8,055 bases of DNA. Source: Bacteroidota bacterium. GTDB lineage: Bacteria; Bacteroidota; Bacteroidia; UKL13-3. The stretch is taken from NCBI GenBank assembly GCA_004293295.1, contig RDYC01000291.1, positions 1 through 8,055 on the forward strand, in the 5' to 3' direction. How positions within the stretch are numbered: the first letter of the stretch is position 1; every line of letters begins with the position of its first letter. Below, piece by piece: positions 1-6,160 of this stretch. The position numbers and the translations under genes were made by a program. Below the pieces are notes generated by a model. It was not told the origin of the DNA. It was given only the letters and a program-made list of their open reading frames with translations, and searched no databases.

Positions 1-4
1 GAAC

Positions 5-93
5 AGTTCTTTTAAAAATAGTGTGGTAAATGATACGTTGGTTTATAACTAACCTATTTGTATAAACCTTTCATGGCAATAAATTCTTCTACC
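5..93. repeat. Direct repeat, copy 1 (duplicated nadD 3' end)
   Basis: This 89-bp copy matches 212-300 at 86 of 89 positions, a constant offset of 207 bp. The differences are at 21/228, 28/235 and 46/253 and all are transitions. Read on the minus strand, 93-54 repeats the last 12 codons and TAG stop of nadD exactly, but with no gene body upstream, so it is a non-functional 3' fragment. All three differences lie outside the duplicated coding part. The repeat may extend left of the window: positions 1-4 compared with 208-211 differ only by transitions, which is too short to interpret. Confidence 0.93.
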
Positions 94-211
94 GTTTAAA
101 GTTTGTGAGGACGTACCGAACAGGCTATTCATTTTTTCGAGATGCACTCACCACACGGACGGCACGTCCGCGTGAACGCTAGGGGAGTTGCCAAAGGATA
201 AACTGCTAAGT
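94..211. other. GC-rich spacer between the nadD direct repeats, REP-like/mobile-element remnant candidate
   Basis: This 118-bp segment sits between the two direct repeats. Positions 101-190 are about 54% G+C by hand count, clearly richer than the AT-rich flanks. It holds a strong palindrome at 152-174 and no convincing reading frame. The composition jump, the palindrome and the bracketing repeats suggest inserted DNA, for example a REP-type element moved by a RAYT/Y1-family transposase. No transposase is in the window, so that origin is inference. Confidence 0.45.
152..174. repeat. REP-like palindrome (10-bp stem, GCA loop)
   Basis: CACACGGACG (152-161) pairs with CGTCCGCGTG (165-174) around the loop GCA. 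Nine of ten positions are Watson-Crick. The exception, 155/171, is A/C on the plus strand but would be a U-G wobble in minus-strand RNA, the direction in which nadD is read. An alternative small hairpin, GCGT-GA-ACGC, overlaps at 170-179. No T-run follows on either strand, so an intrinsic terminator is unlikely. A role in mRNA 3'-end protection, or as a transposase-recognised REP, is possible. Confidence 0.7.
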
Positions 212-300
212 AGTTCTTTTAAAAATAATGTGGTGAATGATACGTTGGTTTACAACTAACCTATTTGTATAAACCTTTCATGGCAATAAATTCTTCTACC
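212..300. repeat. Direct repeat, copy 2 (contains the real nadD 3' end)
   Basis: This is the partner of the 5-93 repeat. It holds nadD codons 180-191, the stop codon (261-263) and 49 nt of downstream DNA. Because this copy is joined to the intact gene, it is the functional one, and 5-93 is the extra copy or the far end of an inserted element. Confidence 0.93.
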
Positions 301-836
301 ACTTGCGGCACCATGTACTTAATGGATTTACCGGCTTGTAACATCTCGCGTACATAGGTAGACGATATGTTTAACAAGGGCACTTCAAATATTTTAATTT
401 GTGGATGATTGGCCAATAATGGGTTTTCATGAAACCCTGCCCTACGGTAAACATATACCTCATGGTGATGAAGGATGGTTTCATATTCCTTCCATAGGTG
501 AAATGATTGCAAGTTATCACCGCCAATGATAGGAATAAAGGTATCGTCAGGGAATGATTTCCGTAACTCTTGTAAGGTATTAACGGTGTAGGACGGACGC
601 GAAAGTCTGAATTCAAAATCACTGGCAACAAAACGTTCATCACCATTTATGGCCAAACGCATCAAGTGCAAACGGGTATTTTCTTCCAGCAACTCGTCAT
701 TAATTTTAAATGGATTTTGCGGAGATATGATAAACCATATTTTATCTAATCCGGTAAACTGCACAAAATAATTGGCAATAAGCAAGTGCCCGGTATGAAC
801 CGGGTTAAACGATCCAAAAAACAACCCTATCTTCAT
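261..836 (-). CDS. nadD: Nicotinate-nucleotide adenylyltransferase
   Basis: The 191-aa protein should transfer AMP from ATP to nicotinate mononucleotide, giving deamido-NAD in cytoplasmic NAD biosynthesis. The nucleotidyltransferase nucleotide-binding signature GSFNPVHTGH lies at residues 8-17, including the HxGH box (HTGH, 14-17). Also visible are SPQNPFK (38-44), GGDN (105-108) and the C-terminal ISSTYVR (157-163), which matches the family ISSTxxR motif. The length is normal for NadD. The start at 836 is fixed by the motif directly after it and by only 3 nt separating it from the gmk stop, so it is almost certainly translated from the yicC-gmk-nadD transcript. The oddity is that its last 12 codons and stop are duplicated downstream at 54-93. 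The intact copy shows no damage. Confidence 0.96.
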   Translation of the reverse strand: MKIGLFFGSFNPVHTGHLLIANYFVQFTGLDKIWFIISPQNPFKINDELLEENTRLHLMRLAINGDERFVASDFEFRLSRPSYTVNTLQELRKSFPDDTFIPIIGGDNLQSFHLWKEYETILHHHEVYVYRRAGFHENPLLANHPQIKIFEVPLLNISSTYVREMLQAGKSIKYMVPQVVEEFIAMKGLYK

Positions 837-839
837 GCT

Positions 840-1403
840 TTATTGATTTAAGAACTTGTTTACAAGAGTTTCTGCTTGTTGCAGGGTTAGCTCTAAATTC
901 TCATTTAACAGCACATGTTCAAACTTATTTTCATAAGATAATTCATGTAGCGCTTTTTTCAACCTCATTTGGAGGGTTTCTTCTGTTTCTGTTGACCGAA
1001 ATCTTAAACGCTCCTCTAATATTTTTACACTTGGTGGCTTTACAAAAACAGCCAAAGCCTGGTTGCCAAAATGGTTTTTTATATTTAACCCACCCACCAC
1101 ATCTACATCAAATATAACGGCCTTATTCATTGCCCAAATGCGCTGTATTTCCGATTTTAATGTGCCATAATAGTTACCTCCGTACACTTCTTCATACTCC
1201 AAAAATTCGCCTTGTTGTATGCGTTGTTTAAAGTCGTCCTGGCTAATAAAATAATAATCCTTACCATCTAGTTCGTTGGCTCGTTTGGCCCTTGTACAGG
1301 CGCTTACTGAAAAAGCAATTCTGCTATCATTGGACAACAAGTGTTTTACAATGGTAGTTTTACCACTGCCAGAAGGTGCACAAAATATAACCACTTTATT
1401 CAT
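840..1403 (-). CDS. gmk: Guanylate kinase
   Basis: The 187-aa cytoplasmic enzyme phosphorylates GMP to GDP with ATP. The P-loop APSGSGKT lies at residues 9-16, with alanine where many homologues have glycine, a variant I recall as common in Bacteroidota. After it come the GMP-binding SVSACTR segment, the DYYF strand, EFLEYEEVYGGNYYGT, and the FDVDVVGG segment corresponding to the LDIDWQG region of E. coli Gmk. The C-terminal ERLRFR segment carries lid arginines. Length is slightly short but typical for bacterial Gmk. It starts 21 nt after the yicC stop and ends 3 nt before nadD, so all three are likely co-transcribed. No Shine-Dalgarno sequence is evident, as is usual in Bacteroidota. Confidence 0.96.
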   Translation of the reverse strand: MNKVVIFCAPSGSGKTTIVKHLLSNDSRIAFSVSACTRAKRANELDGKDYYFISQDDFKQRIQQGEFLEYEEVYGGNYYGTLKSEIQRIWAMNKAVIFDVDVVGGLNIKNHFGNQALAVFVKPPSVKILEERLRFRSTETEETLQMRLKKALHELSYENKFEHVLLNENLELTLQQAETLVNKFLNQ

Positions 1404-1424
1404 CTGATATTGGTGCAGTAAGGG

Positions 1425-2294
1425 TTAGATAATGTTATTGATTTGTTCTTTGATTTTTTCCAACTCATCTTTCATTTCCACCACACGTTGTTGTATTTTA
1501 AAGTGATTGGCTTTACTGCCAATGGTATTGATTTCGCGCCCCATTTCTTGAGCAATAAAGCCCAGTTTTTTACCTGCTGATTTGATGTGGAGTGTTTCTT
1601 TAAAGTACTTGCAGTGTTGCACCAGTCTTGTTTTTTCCTCGCTGATATCTAATTTTTCAATATAATAAATCAGTTCTTGTTCAAATCGGTTTTTATCCAA
1701 GTTATCCTCTTTAAGTTGGCTTATTTCCTGGGCAATACGGCCCCTGATGGTTTGTATTCTTTCGGGTTCAATCTCTTCTATTTGGGTGATGCGCTGCAAA
1801 ATGGCATCTGTCATTCGGGTAAGTTCTCCTGCCAACATCTCCCCTTCTTTTATCCTGAATTTTTCAAACTCTTCAAACCCTTTGTTAATAACCTCCATCA
1901 ATACTTGGATGTCCTCCTCTTTGTTTTCTTCTTCAACCGGTTGAAACAGGTTAGGAATTTGGAGCACTCCGGCTGCCAACATCTCATGGCTTACTTCTGC
2001 GTCTTGGCAAACTTCTTTTAGTTCTTTCAAATAATATGCTGCAACGTCTTTATTCACAGGCATCACTTTATCTTCTGCACGCTTAAACTGCACATTGATG
2101 TTAACCTGGCAAGTTCCTCTTTCAACCAAGCGGGTAAGCTCTTTACGCACCTCATAGTCTTTACTTTGCCATACCTTTGGCATGCGCAGGCTTAGTTCCA
2201 GAAATTTACTGTTCAGCGATTTGTATTCGGCTTTGATGGTGAATCTTTCGGTATCAATTTCAGCCTGACCATAGCCGGTCATTGATCTTAACAT
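1425..2294 (-). CDS. yicC: YicC family endoribonuclease
   Basis: From the chosen start the protein has 289 aa and begins MLRSMTGYGQAEID, matching the YicC N-terminal signature (M-x-x-SMTG[FY]). The C-terminus has the DUF1732 block, with KLGFIAQEMGREINTIGSKA followed by a helical tail ending EKIKEQINNI. E. coli YicC is an endoribonuclease linked to sRNA turnover; the role here is inferred by family. The frame stays open up to 2423, but that would add a hydrophobic non-YicC peptide read from the end of the alkane-monooxygenase gene and its promoter, so it is rejected. An ATG at 2300 (MPMLRS) is an alternative start. The central region is rich in Glu and Lys and probably helical. This is the first gene of the yicC-gmk-nadD group. 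Confidence 0.93.
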   Translation of the reverse strand: MLRSMTGYGQAEIDTERFTIKAEYKSLNSKFLELSLRMPKVWQSKDYEVRKELTRLVERGTCQVNINVQFKRAEDKVMPVNKDVAAYYLKELKEVCQDAEVSHEMLAAGVLQIPNLFQPVEEENKEEDIQVLMEVINKGFEEFEKFRIKEGEMLAGELTRMTDAILQRITQIEEIEPERIQTIRGRIAQEISQLKEDNLDKNRFEQELIYYIEKLDISEEKTRLVQHCKYFKETLHIKSAGKKLGFIAQEMGREINTIGSKANHFKIQQRVVEMKDELEKIKEQINNII

Positions 2295-2310
2295 AGGCAT
2301 TAACTTTGCG

Positions 2311-2341
2311 CAAAAGTAAGCTAAAGCAGTTAAAAGCCAAT
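2311..2341 (-). promoter_or_regulatory. Bacteroidota-type promoter for yicC-gmk-nadD
   Basis: On the minus strand a -7 box TACTTTTG (2318-2311) fits the Bacteroidota consensus TAnnTTTG. It is preceded by ATTG (2341-2338), a three-of-four match to the -33 TTTG, with a 19-nt gap. The predicted start site is only about 5-12 nt before the ATG codons at 2300 and 2294, giving a very short or nearly absent leader. The upstream box overlaps the stop codon of the preceding gene. Confidence 0.6.
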
Positions 2342-3360
2342 TAAATAATGTTTGAAGGAATGCGTTTGTCCATGATACCGAACCAAATCGGAGGAATGGC
2401 AGCAATAAAAAACATACCTGCATAACCGCTTGGTAACTCAGGGCTCTTATCGTAACTGATTAACGTGTGGTAGGGCTTAGAGGCATAATAATGATGGTCG
2501 GCATGACGGCTTAGGTCAATTAAGAAGAAACGGCTTATGGGTTGGTTGCTTTGCCAACTGTGTACCTCAGTTACCCGTTGCTTTTCGCTCCTTTTCAATC
2601 CGCAGTGTTCGATGTAGTTTACATACTCCAGTAAAAAATTAGCTACTACACAATGCAATACAAACCAACCCAATGCGGCCCATCCTAAAATAAAAACAAT
2701 AAGGGTATCAAAGCAGGCATGCAAAAATAGTTGCCTAACTACATAATGGTGTAATGAAAAACGACTTCTGTTTTCTTGTTTCATGCGTTGGCTTTCTAAC
2801 TTAAATGCGCCTAAAAACTGCCCCATGCTGCTGCTTAAGAAAAAAGCATACACACTTTGCCCACGTTTGGCTGTTGCTGTGTCTTTATCGGTTCCAACCC
2901 ATTTGTGGTGTATTTTTAAGTGTTCGATAAAAAAATAAAAATTACCTGCGGTAAACAACAGTAACCTGCCTAACCATTGCTGAAACTTATGCTTGCGGTG
3001 TATAAACTCATGTGCCACCACAATGGCTGATGCACCTGAATGAATACCCATGCTTAACACCGCACCTACCATGCTTACCCCGGTTAGCAATTCATGGTAT
3101 ATCCCATAAAAAAAGCTGCCCATGCAACCAAGCTGGGCCAATACATGCAGGTACAATATTATTTTGGGCAGCACATCATTATTGGACGAATGAGTGTTGT
3201 TTTTAAACAGTGGAATTAACCACTCCAGCGCACCCAGAATCAATAAAATATAAATGGCATTATACCAAGTTGCAAACCCACCGCTTAAGTTACCATAAAT
3301 TACCAATACAGCAGGGGTTAAACTTAAACTATAAAGGATGTTTCGAGCTTTGGCTTGCAT
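2341..3360 (-). CDS. AlkB-type membrane di-iron alkane 1-monooxygenase / fatty-acid desaturase-like hydroxylase
   Basis: The 339-aa polytopic membrane protein has the histidine boxes of integral-membrane di-iron oxygenases: HEFIH (117-121), EHLKIHH (146-152) and RHADHH (H286, H289, H290). Between the last two is NYIEHCGL (248-255), matching the AlkB hallmark NYxEHYG except for Cys in place of Tyr. The segments SWQSNQPISRF and YHTL also follow AlkB. Hydrophobic stretches lie near residues 12-25, 33-50, 67-110, 130-145 and 215-245. Members use reduced rubredoxin and O2 to hydroxylate alkanes or fatty acyl chains. No rubredoxin or reductase gene is in the window, so the substrate is open. The 339-aa length is shorter than the roughly 400-aa Pseudomonas AlkB. 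The gene lies between the exbBD terminator and the yicC promoter and is probably its own unit. Confidence 0.88.
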   Translation of the reverse strand: MQAKARNILYSLSLTPAVLVIYGNLSGGFATWYNAIYILLILGALEWLIPLFKNNTHSSNNDVLPKIILYLHVLAQLGCMGSFFYGIYHELLTGVSMVGAVLSMGIHSGASAIVVAHEFIHRKHKFQQWLGRLLLFTAGNFYFFIEHLKIHHKWVGTDKDTATAKRGQSVYAFFLSSSMGQFLGAFKLESQRMKQENRSRFSLHHYVVRQLFLHACFDTLIVFILGWAALGWFVLHCVVANFLLEYVNYIEHCGLKRSEKQRVTEVHSWQSNQPISRFFLIDLSRHADHHYYASKPYHTLISYDKSPELPSGYAGMFFIAAIPPIWFGIMDKRIPSNII

Positions 3361-3362
3361 AG

Positions 3363-3390
3363 TTTTGTTATTTCATTTCAAATAACAAAA
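3363..3390. promoter_or_regulatory. Perfect 11-bp inverted repeat just upstream of the alkB-like gene
   Basis: TTTTGTTATTT (3363-3373) and AAATAACAAAA (3380-3390) are exact reverse complements around a 6-nt loop. The repeat ends 2 nt before the ATG of the monooxygenase and its outer arm overlaps the T-run of the preceding terminator. It could be an operator, a start-codon-proximal RNA hairpin, or a structure competing with the terminator. All of these roles are inference. Confidence 0.6.
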
Positions 3391-3417
3391 AATCCGGCTC
3401 TTTAGCAAGAAACCGGA
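3387..3417 (-). terminator. Rho-independent terminator after exbD
   Basis: On the minus strand TCCGG (3397-3393 after the loop; partner CCGGA at 3413-3417) closes a hairpin whose inner arms, TTCTT and AAGAG, also pair partly with a bulge. A run of six T follows immediately (3392-3387). It lies 27 nt past the exbD stop and separates the exbB-exbD unit from the monooxygenase gene. Confidence 0.75.
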
Positions 3418-3444
3418 CCAATTCATTCTCTCTGTGGAATTAAG

Positions 3445-3840
3445 TTACTTCTTATCTGTGGCCAATACCATTTTAAACTTGTTTCTGGTGCCAATTTGCA
3501 TCAAATCAACCAAATCCTGTACTTGTAAGTTATAGGGTAACCGCAATACCACGGTGAGTTCTGTAAGGGTTTTTGCCTTTTTTTGCAGTTCAGTTTCTAT
3601 TAAACTAAACGGCACTTCTTGTTGGTCAATGTAATAACGTTTATCCTCAGTAACCGTAATACTTACCGGCTGTTTATCAATTTGCTGGTTAGCTGACGAC
3701 TTGGGCAATAATATTTTTATCACGTTTGGATTGGCAACGGTTGATACAATCAGGAAAAACAACAGCAAGAAAAACATGATGTCGTTTAATGAGTGTGTAG
3801 AAACCTCTGCATGAAAACGTTTACTTCTTCTGATTTTCAT
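3445..3840 (-). CDS. exbD: ExbD/TolR family biopolymer transport protein
   Basis: The 131-aa protein has a basic cytoplasmic N-terminus (KIRRSKR), one membrane helix at about residues 20-37, and a periplasmic C-terminal domain. Asp20 in SLNDIMFFLLLFFL matches the conserved transmembrane aspartate of ExbD/TolR, which carries protons through the complex. Partnered with an ExbB/TolQ pentamer, such proteins drive TonB-dependent uptake, outer-membrane maintenance or surface motility. Its ATG lies inside the end of the upstream exbB-like gene (20-nt overlap), which points to coupled translation. No tonB, tolA or second exbD follows; a terminator does. The specific process powered is therefore unknown, and TolR cannot be excluded from sequence alone. 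Confidence 0.9.
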   Translation of the reverse strand: MKIRRSKRFHAEVSTHSLNDIMFFLLLFFLIVSTVANPNVIKILLPKSSANQQIDKQPVSITVTEDKRYYIDQQEVPFSLIETELQKKAKTLTELTVVLRLPYNLQVQDLVDLMQIGTRNKFKMVLATDKK

Positions 3841-4471
3841 AAGATGGCTGTTGGATGATTTTCATAAACTCAAACGATTGTTTTTGCATTTGCAGCACGT
3901 TTTTATCAATAAGCATGATTAATAAATGATAGCCTGCATAGGCAATAACACCAACCACCAAGCCTGCTCCACTGGAAACCATTTTTTCGTACAAGCCACC
4001 TGCTATGATACCTATGCTGATATTATCTGATAAAGAAATGTTGTAGAAAATTTTAATAACCCCTGAAATGGTTCCGATAAAACCTAACATGGGTGCAATA
4101 CCCGCAATCAGTCCTAAGTAATTCATTTTTCGCTCCATTTCGGCAATTTCAATTTGCGCAGCCGATTCCATCATGCTTTCTATTTCACTAATAGGTTTAC
4201 CTAAGGTTTTTAGTCCGCTAAGCAGCACTTGGGCTGATGCTGATTGATCGCGCTCGCACAGCATAATGGCCGCTTTAATATTACCACTTTGCAACTGGTC
4301 GTTTAATTGCGGAATAAGTACTTTAGATGGATTACCCTTTTTACGAATACTCTGCCAACGCTCAATAATGAGGTAAACACTTACTATTGAAAGAATGATG
4401 ATAGGTACAATCACGACACCGCCTTTCCAAAGCAGTTCAAGTAAATTCAATTCAGTTGTTGTGGAATTCAT
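3821..4471 (-). CDS. exbB: MotA/TolQ/ExbB proton channel family protein
   Basis: The 216-aa inner-membrane protein has three predicted transmembrane helices: about 17-37, 119-142 and 164-190. A cytoplasmic helical region separates the first two, as in ExbB/TolQ. The family signature is APMLGFIGTISGV (126-138), with Thr134 at the conserved TM2 pore position. The SSGAGLVVGVIAYAGY segment lies in TM3. It forms the stator channel with the ExbD-like protein encoded directly downstream. The start at 4471 gives a short polar N-terminus and a normal family length. It lies 153 nt from the hutH stop, so it likely has its own promoter. Whether it serves TonB, Tol-Pal-like or motility functions cannot be decided here. 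Confidence 0.9.
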   Translation of the reverse strand: MNSTTTELNLLELLWKGGVVIVPIIILSIVSVYLIIERWQSIRKKGNPSKVLIPQLNDQLQSGNIKAAIMLCERDQSASAQVLLSGLKTLGKPISEIESMMESAAQIEIAEMERKMNYLGLIAGIAPMLGFIGTISGVIKIFYNISLSDNISIGIIAGGLYEKMVSSGAGLVVGVIAYAGYHLLIMLIDKNVLQMQKQSFEFMKIIQQPSYENQKK

Positions 4472-4624
4472 AGTCTCTTATTTGTTTTCTTCTTAACTTA
4501 CCAATACCGTAAATTGATAATATAACGTATACAAATATCAACTATTGCTTATTTACCCTTTCAACACATTTTAAAGCAGTGTATAGCTATCTCAACTTTT
4601 GCCAAAAGGGCTTATAATAGGGCT
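4472..4624. promoter_or_regulatory. hutH-exbB intergenic region with a tentative exbB promoter
   Basis: This AT-rich 153-bp gap should hold the end of the rocD-hutH transcript and the exbB promoter. The best minus-strand candidate is GATATTTG (4539-4532; TAnnTTTG with one mismatch) preceded by TTG (4564-4562) with a 22-nt gap, leaving a leader of about 55 nt. A 7-bp direct repeat AGGGCTT occurs at 4607-4613 and 4619-4625. I see no convincing terminator for hutH. Confidence 0.25.
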
Positions 4625-6124
4625 TTAAGCAAGACTTTGGCTCCTTAAAAAACTAATGGAACTTTCAATATCAACATATAAGGCCCTATCGGCATCATTA
4701 TAACTTACTTGCTTTCGGTATGCAGCCAACACCTGCTCAATCTTGGCTGATGATGTTAATGGCTTGCGAAACTCCAAGGCTTGTGTAGCATTTAACAATT
4801 CGATGGCAAGGATGCGCTCCACATTGTTTGCCACACGATAGCACTTGGTGGCAGCGTTTGCCCCCATACTCACATGGTCTTCTTGACCATTGCTGCTTAC
4901 AATGCTATCTACACTTGCGGGTGAGCATAGTTGTTTGTTTTGGCTAACAATGCTTGCTGCTGTGTATTGTGGAATCATCATCCCGGAGTTTAAACCCGGA
5001 TTGGGTGTTAAAAAAGCGGGTAAATTTCGTTGACCTGATATGAGTTGAAATGTTCTTCTTTCGCTGATACTGCCAAGTTCAGCCAAGGCTATGGCTAAAA
5101 AATCAAGGGCCAATGCCAATGGTTGTCCGTGGAAATTACCTCCGGAGAGAATCAAATCATCCGTTACAAAAATATTGGGGTTATCGGTAACGGAATTCAT
5201 TTCGGTTTCCATTACACTTGCCACGTATTGAAAGGTATCATAGCTTGCTCCATGCACCTGCGGAATACACCTGAATGCGTAAGGATCTTGCACTTGTTTT
5301 TTGGGTTGCCTAGCTATTTCACTACCTTTAAGTAAGGCCCTAATTTGGCTGGCGGTTTCTATTTGTCCTTTGTGCGGACGAATCTCATGCAATTGGGGCG
5401 AAAAGGGTTCCAACTTCGCATCAAAAGCATCAATGGCCATAGCTGCAATAACATTGGCCTGCTTGTAAAGTTGTTGTGCTTTAAGCACATTCCATACCCC
5501 ATATGCCAACATAAACTGTGTGCCATTAATCAATGCCAATCCCTCTTTTGATTGCAACTGAATCGGTTTAATCCCTTGTTGTTGCAATACTTCTAAGCTG
5601 GGTACTGCTTCCCAGTGTTCGCCATTTTTTTGCCACACCTGCCCAAGACCCAATAAAGGTAAACTTAAATGTGCCAAAGGAGCCAAGTCGCCACTGGCAC
5701 CTAAAGAGCCTTGCTCATATATTACAGGTAAAATATCGGCATTAAAAAATGCCACCAACTGCTCTACGGTTGCTAATTGTACACCGCTATTGCCATAACT
5801 TAATGATTGTATTTTTAACAGTAACATCAGTTTCACCACTTCGCGGGGTACAAAGTCGCCAGTACCACAGGCATGCGAAAGCAATAAGTTTTGCTGCAGT
5901 TGGGTTAATTCGTCAGCGGAAATTTGGGTATTGCACAACGAACCAAACCCTGTGTTGATTCCATAAAATACTGCATCTTGTTTGCTCATTTTTTCATCCA
6001 GGTAAACACGGCATTTTTGGATGCGTTGTTTGGCCTCAGCAGAAAGCACCAGCTTTTTGTTTTCGGATAAAATGGATTGAACTTCGCTTAATGAAAGTTG
6101 CTGGGTAATTTGGTAATGATGCAT
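4625..6124 (-). CDS. hutH: Histidine ammonia-lyase
   Basis: The 499-aa cytoplasmic enzyme deaminates L-histidine to urocanate, the first step of histidine degradation. The self-made MIO electrophile would form from Ala143-Ser144-Gly145 in GSLGASGDLAPLAH. YGINTGFG (54-61) carries the catalytic Tyr54, and His84 sits in SHACGTG. QEDHVSM (414-420) is typical of HAL; phenylalanine and tyrosine ammonia-lyases carry other residues there, so PAL/TAL is unlikely. The length is normal. It starts 36 nt after the rocD stop on the same strand with no terminator between, so the two are probably co-transcribed. The remaining pathway genes hutU, hutI and hutG are not nearby. The product could enter glutamate metabolism, as does the rocD product. 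Confidence 0.95.
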   Translation of the reverse strand: MHHYQITQQLSLSEVQSILSENKKLVLSAEAKQRIQKCRVYLDEKMSKQDAVFYGINTGFGSLCNTQISADELTQLQQNLLLSHACGTGDFVPREVVKLMLLLKIQSLSYGNSGVQLATVEQLVAFFNADILPVIYEQGSLGASGDLAPLAHLSLPLLGLGQVWQKNGEHWEAVPSLEVLQQQGIKPIQLQSKEGLALINGTQFMLAYGVWNVLKAQQLYKQANVIAAMAIDAFDAKLEPFSPQLHEIRPHKGQIETASQIRALLKGSEIARQPKKQVQDPYAFRCIPQVHGASYDTFQYVASVMETEMNSVTDNPNIFVTDDLILSGGNFHGQPLALALDFLAIALAELGSISERRTFQLISGQRNLPAFLTPNPGLNSGMMIPQYTAASIVSQNKQLCSPASVDSIVSSNGQEDHVSMGANAATKCYRVANNVERILAIELLNATQALEFRKPLTSSAKIEQVLAAYRKQVSYNDADRALYVDIESSISFLRSQSLA

Positions 6125-6160
6125 GTTTTTTACTAAAACGGTACGGTTGATTGGGTTGGG

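Noticed and set aside
1..300. CRISPR array or regular tandem repeat array at the left edge
   Set aside because: Only two 89-bp copies are visible, one is part of a gene, and the spacer is not of CRISPR type. A longer 207-bp-period array cannot be judged from the four bases left of copy 1.
1677..2021. Plus-strand frames inside yicC, hutH, rocD and the monooxygenase gene
   Set aside because: They lie antisense within well-supported genes, lack promoters or family resemblance, and reflect the composition of the opposite strand.
2301..2423. N-terminal extension of yicC to an ATG at 2423
   Set aside because: The extra residues are hydrophobic, overlap the monooxygenase 3' end by 83 nt and cross the promoter. 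The YicC signature begins at 2294.
4596..4608. Small hairpin CTTTT-GCC-AAAAG downstream of hutH as a terminator
   Set aside because: The 5-bp stem is almost all A-T and no T-run follows it on the minus strand.
4625..6124. Phenylalanine or tyrosine ammonia-lyase/aminomutase instead of HutH
   Set aside because: The QEDHVSM segment with Glu at 415 and the overall residue pattern are those of histidine ammonia-lyases.
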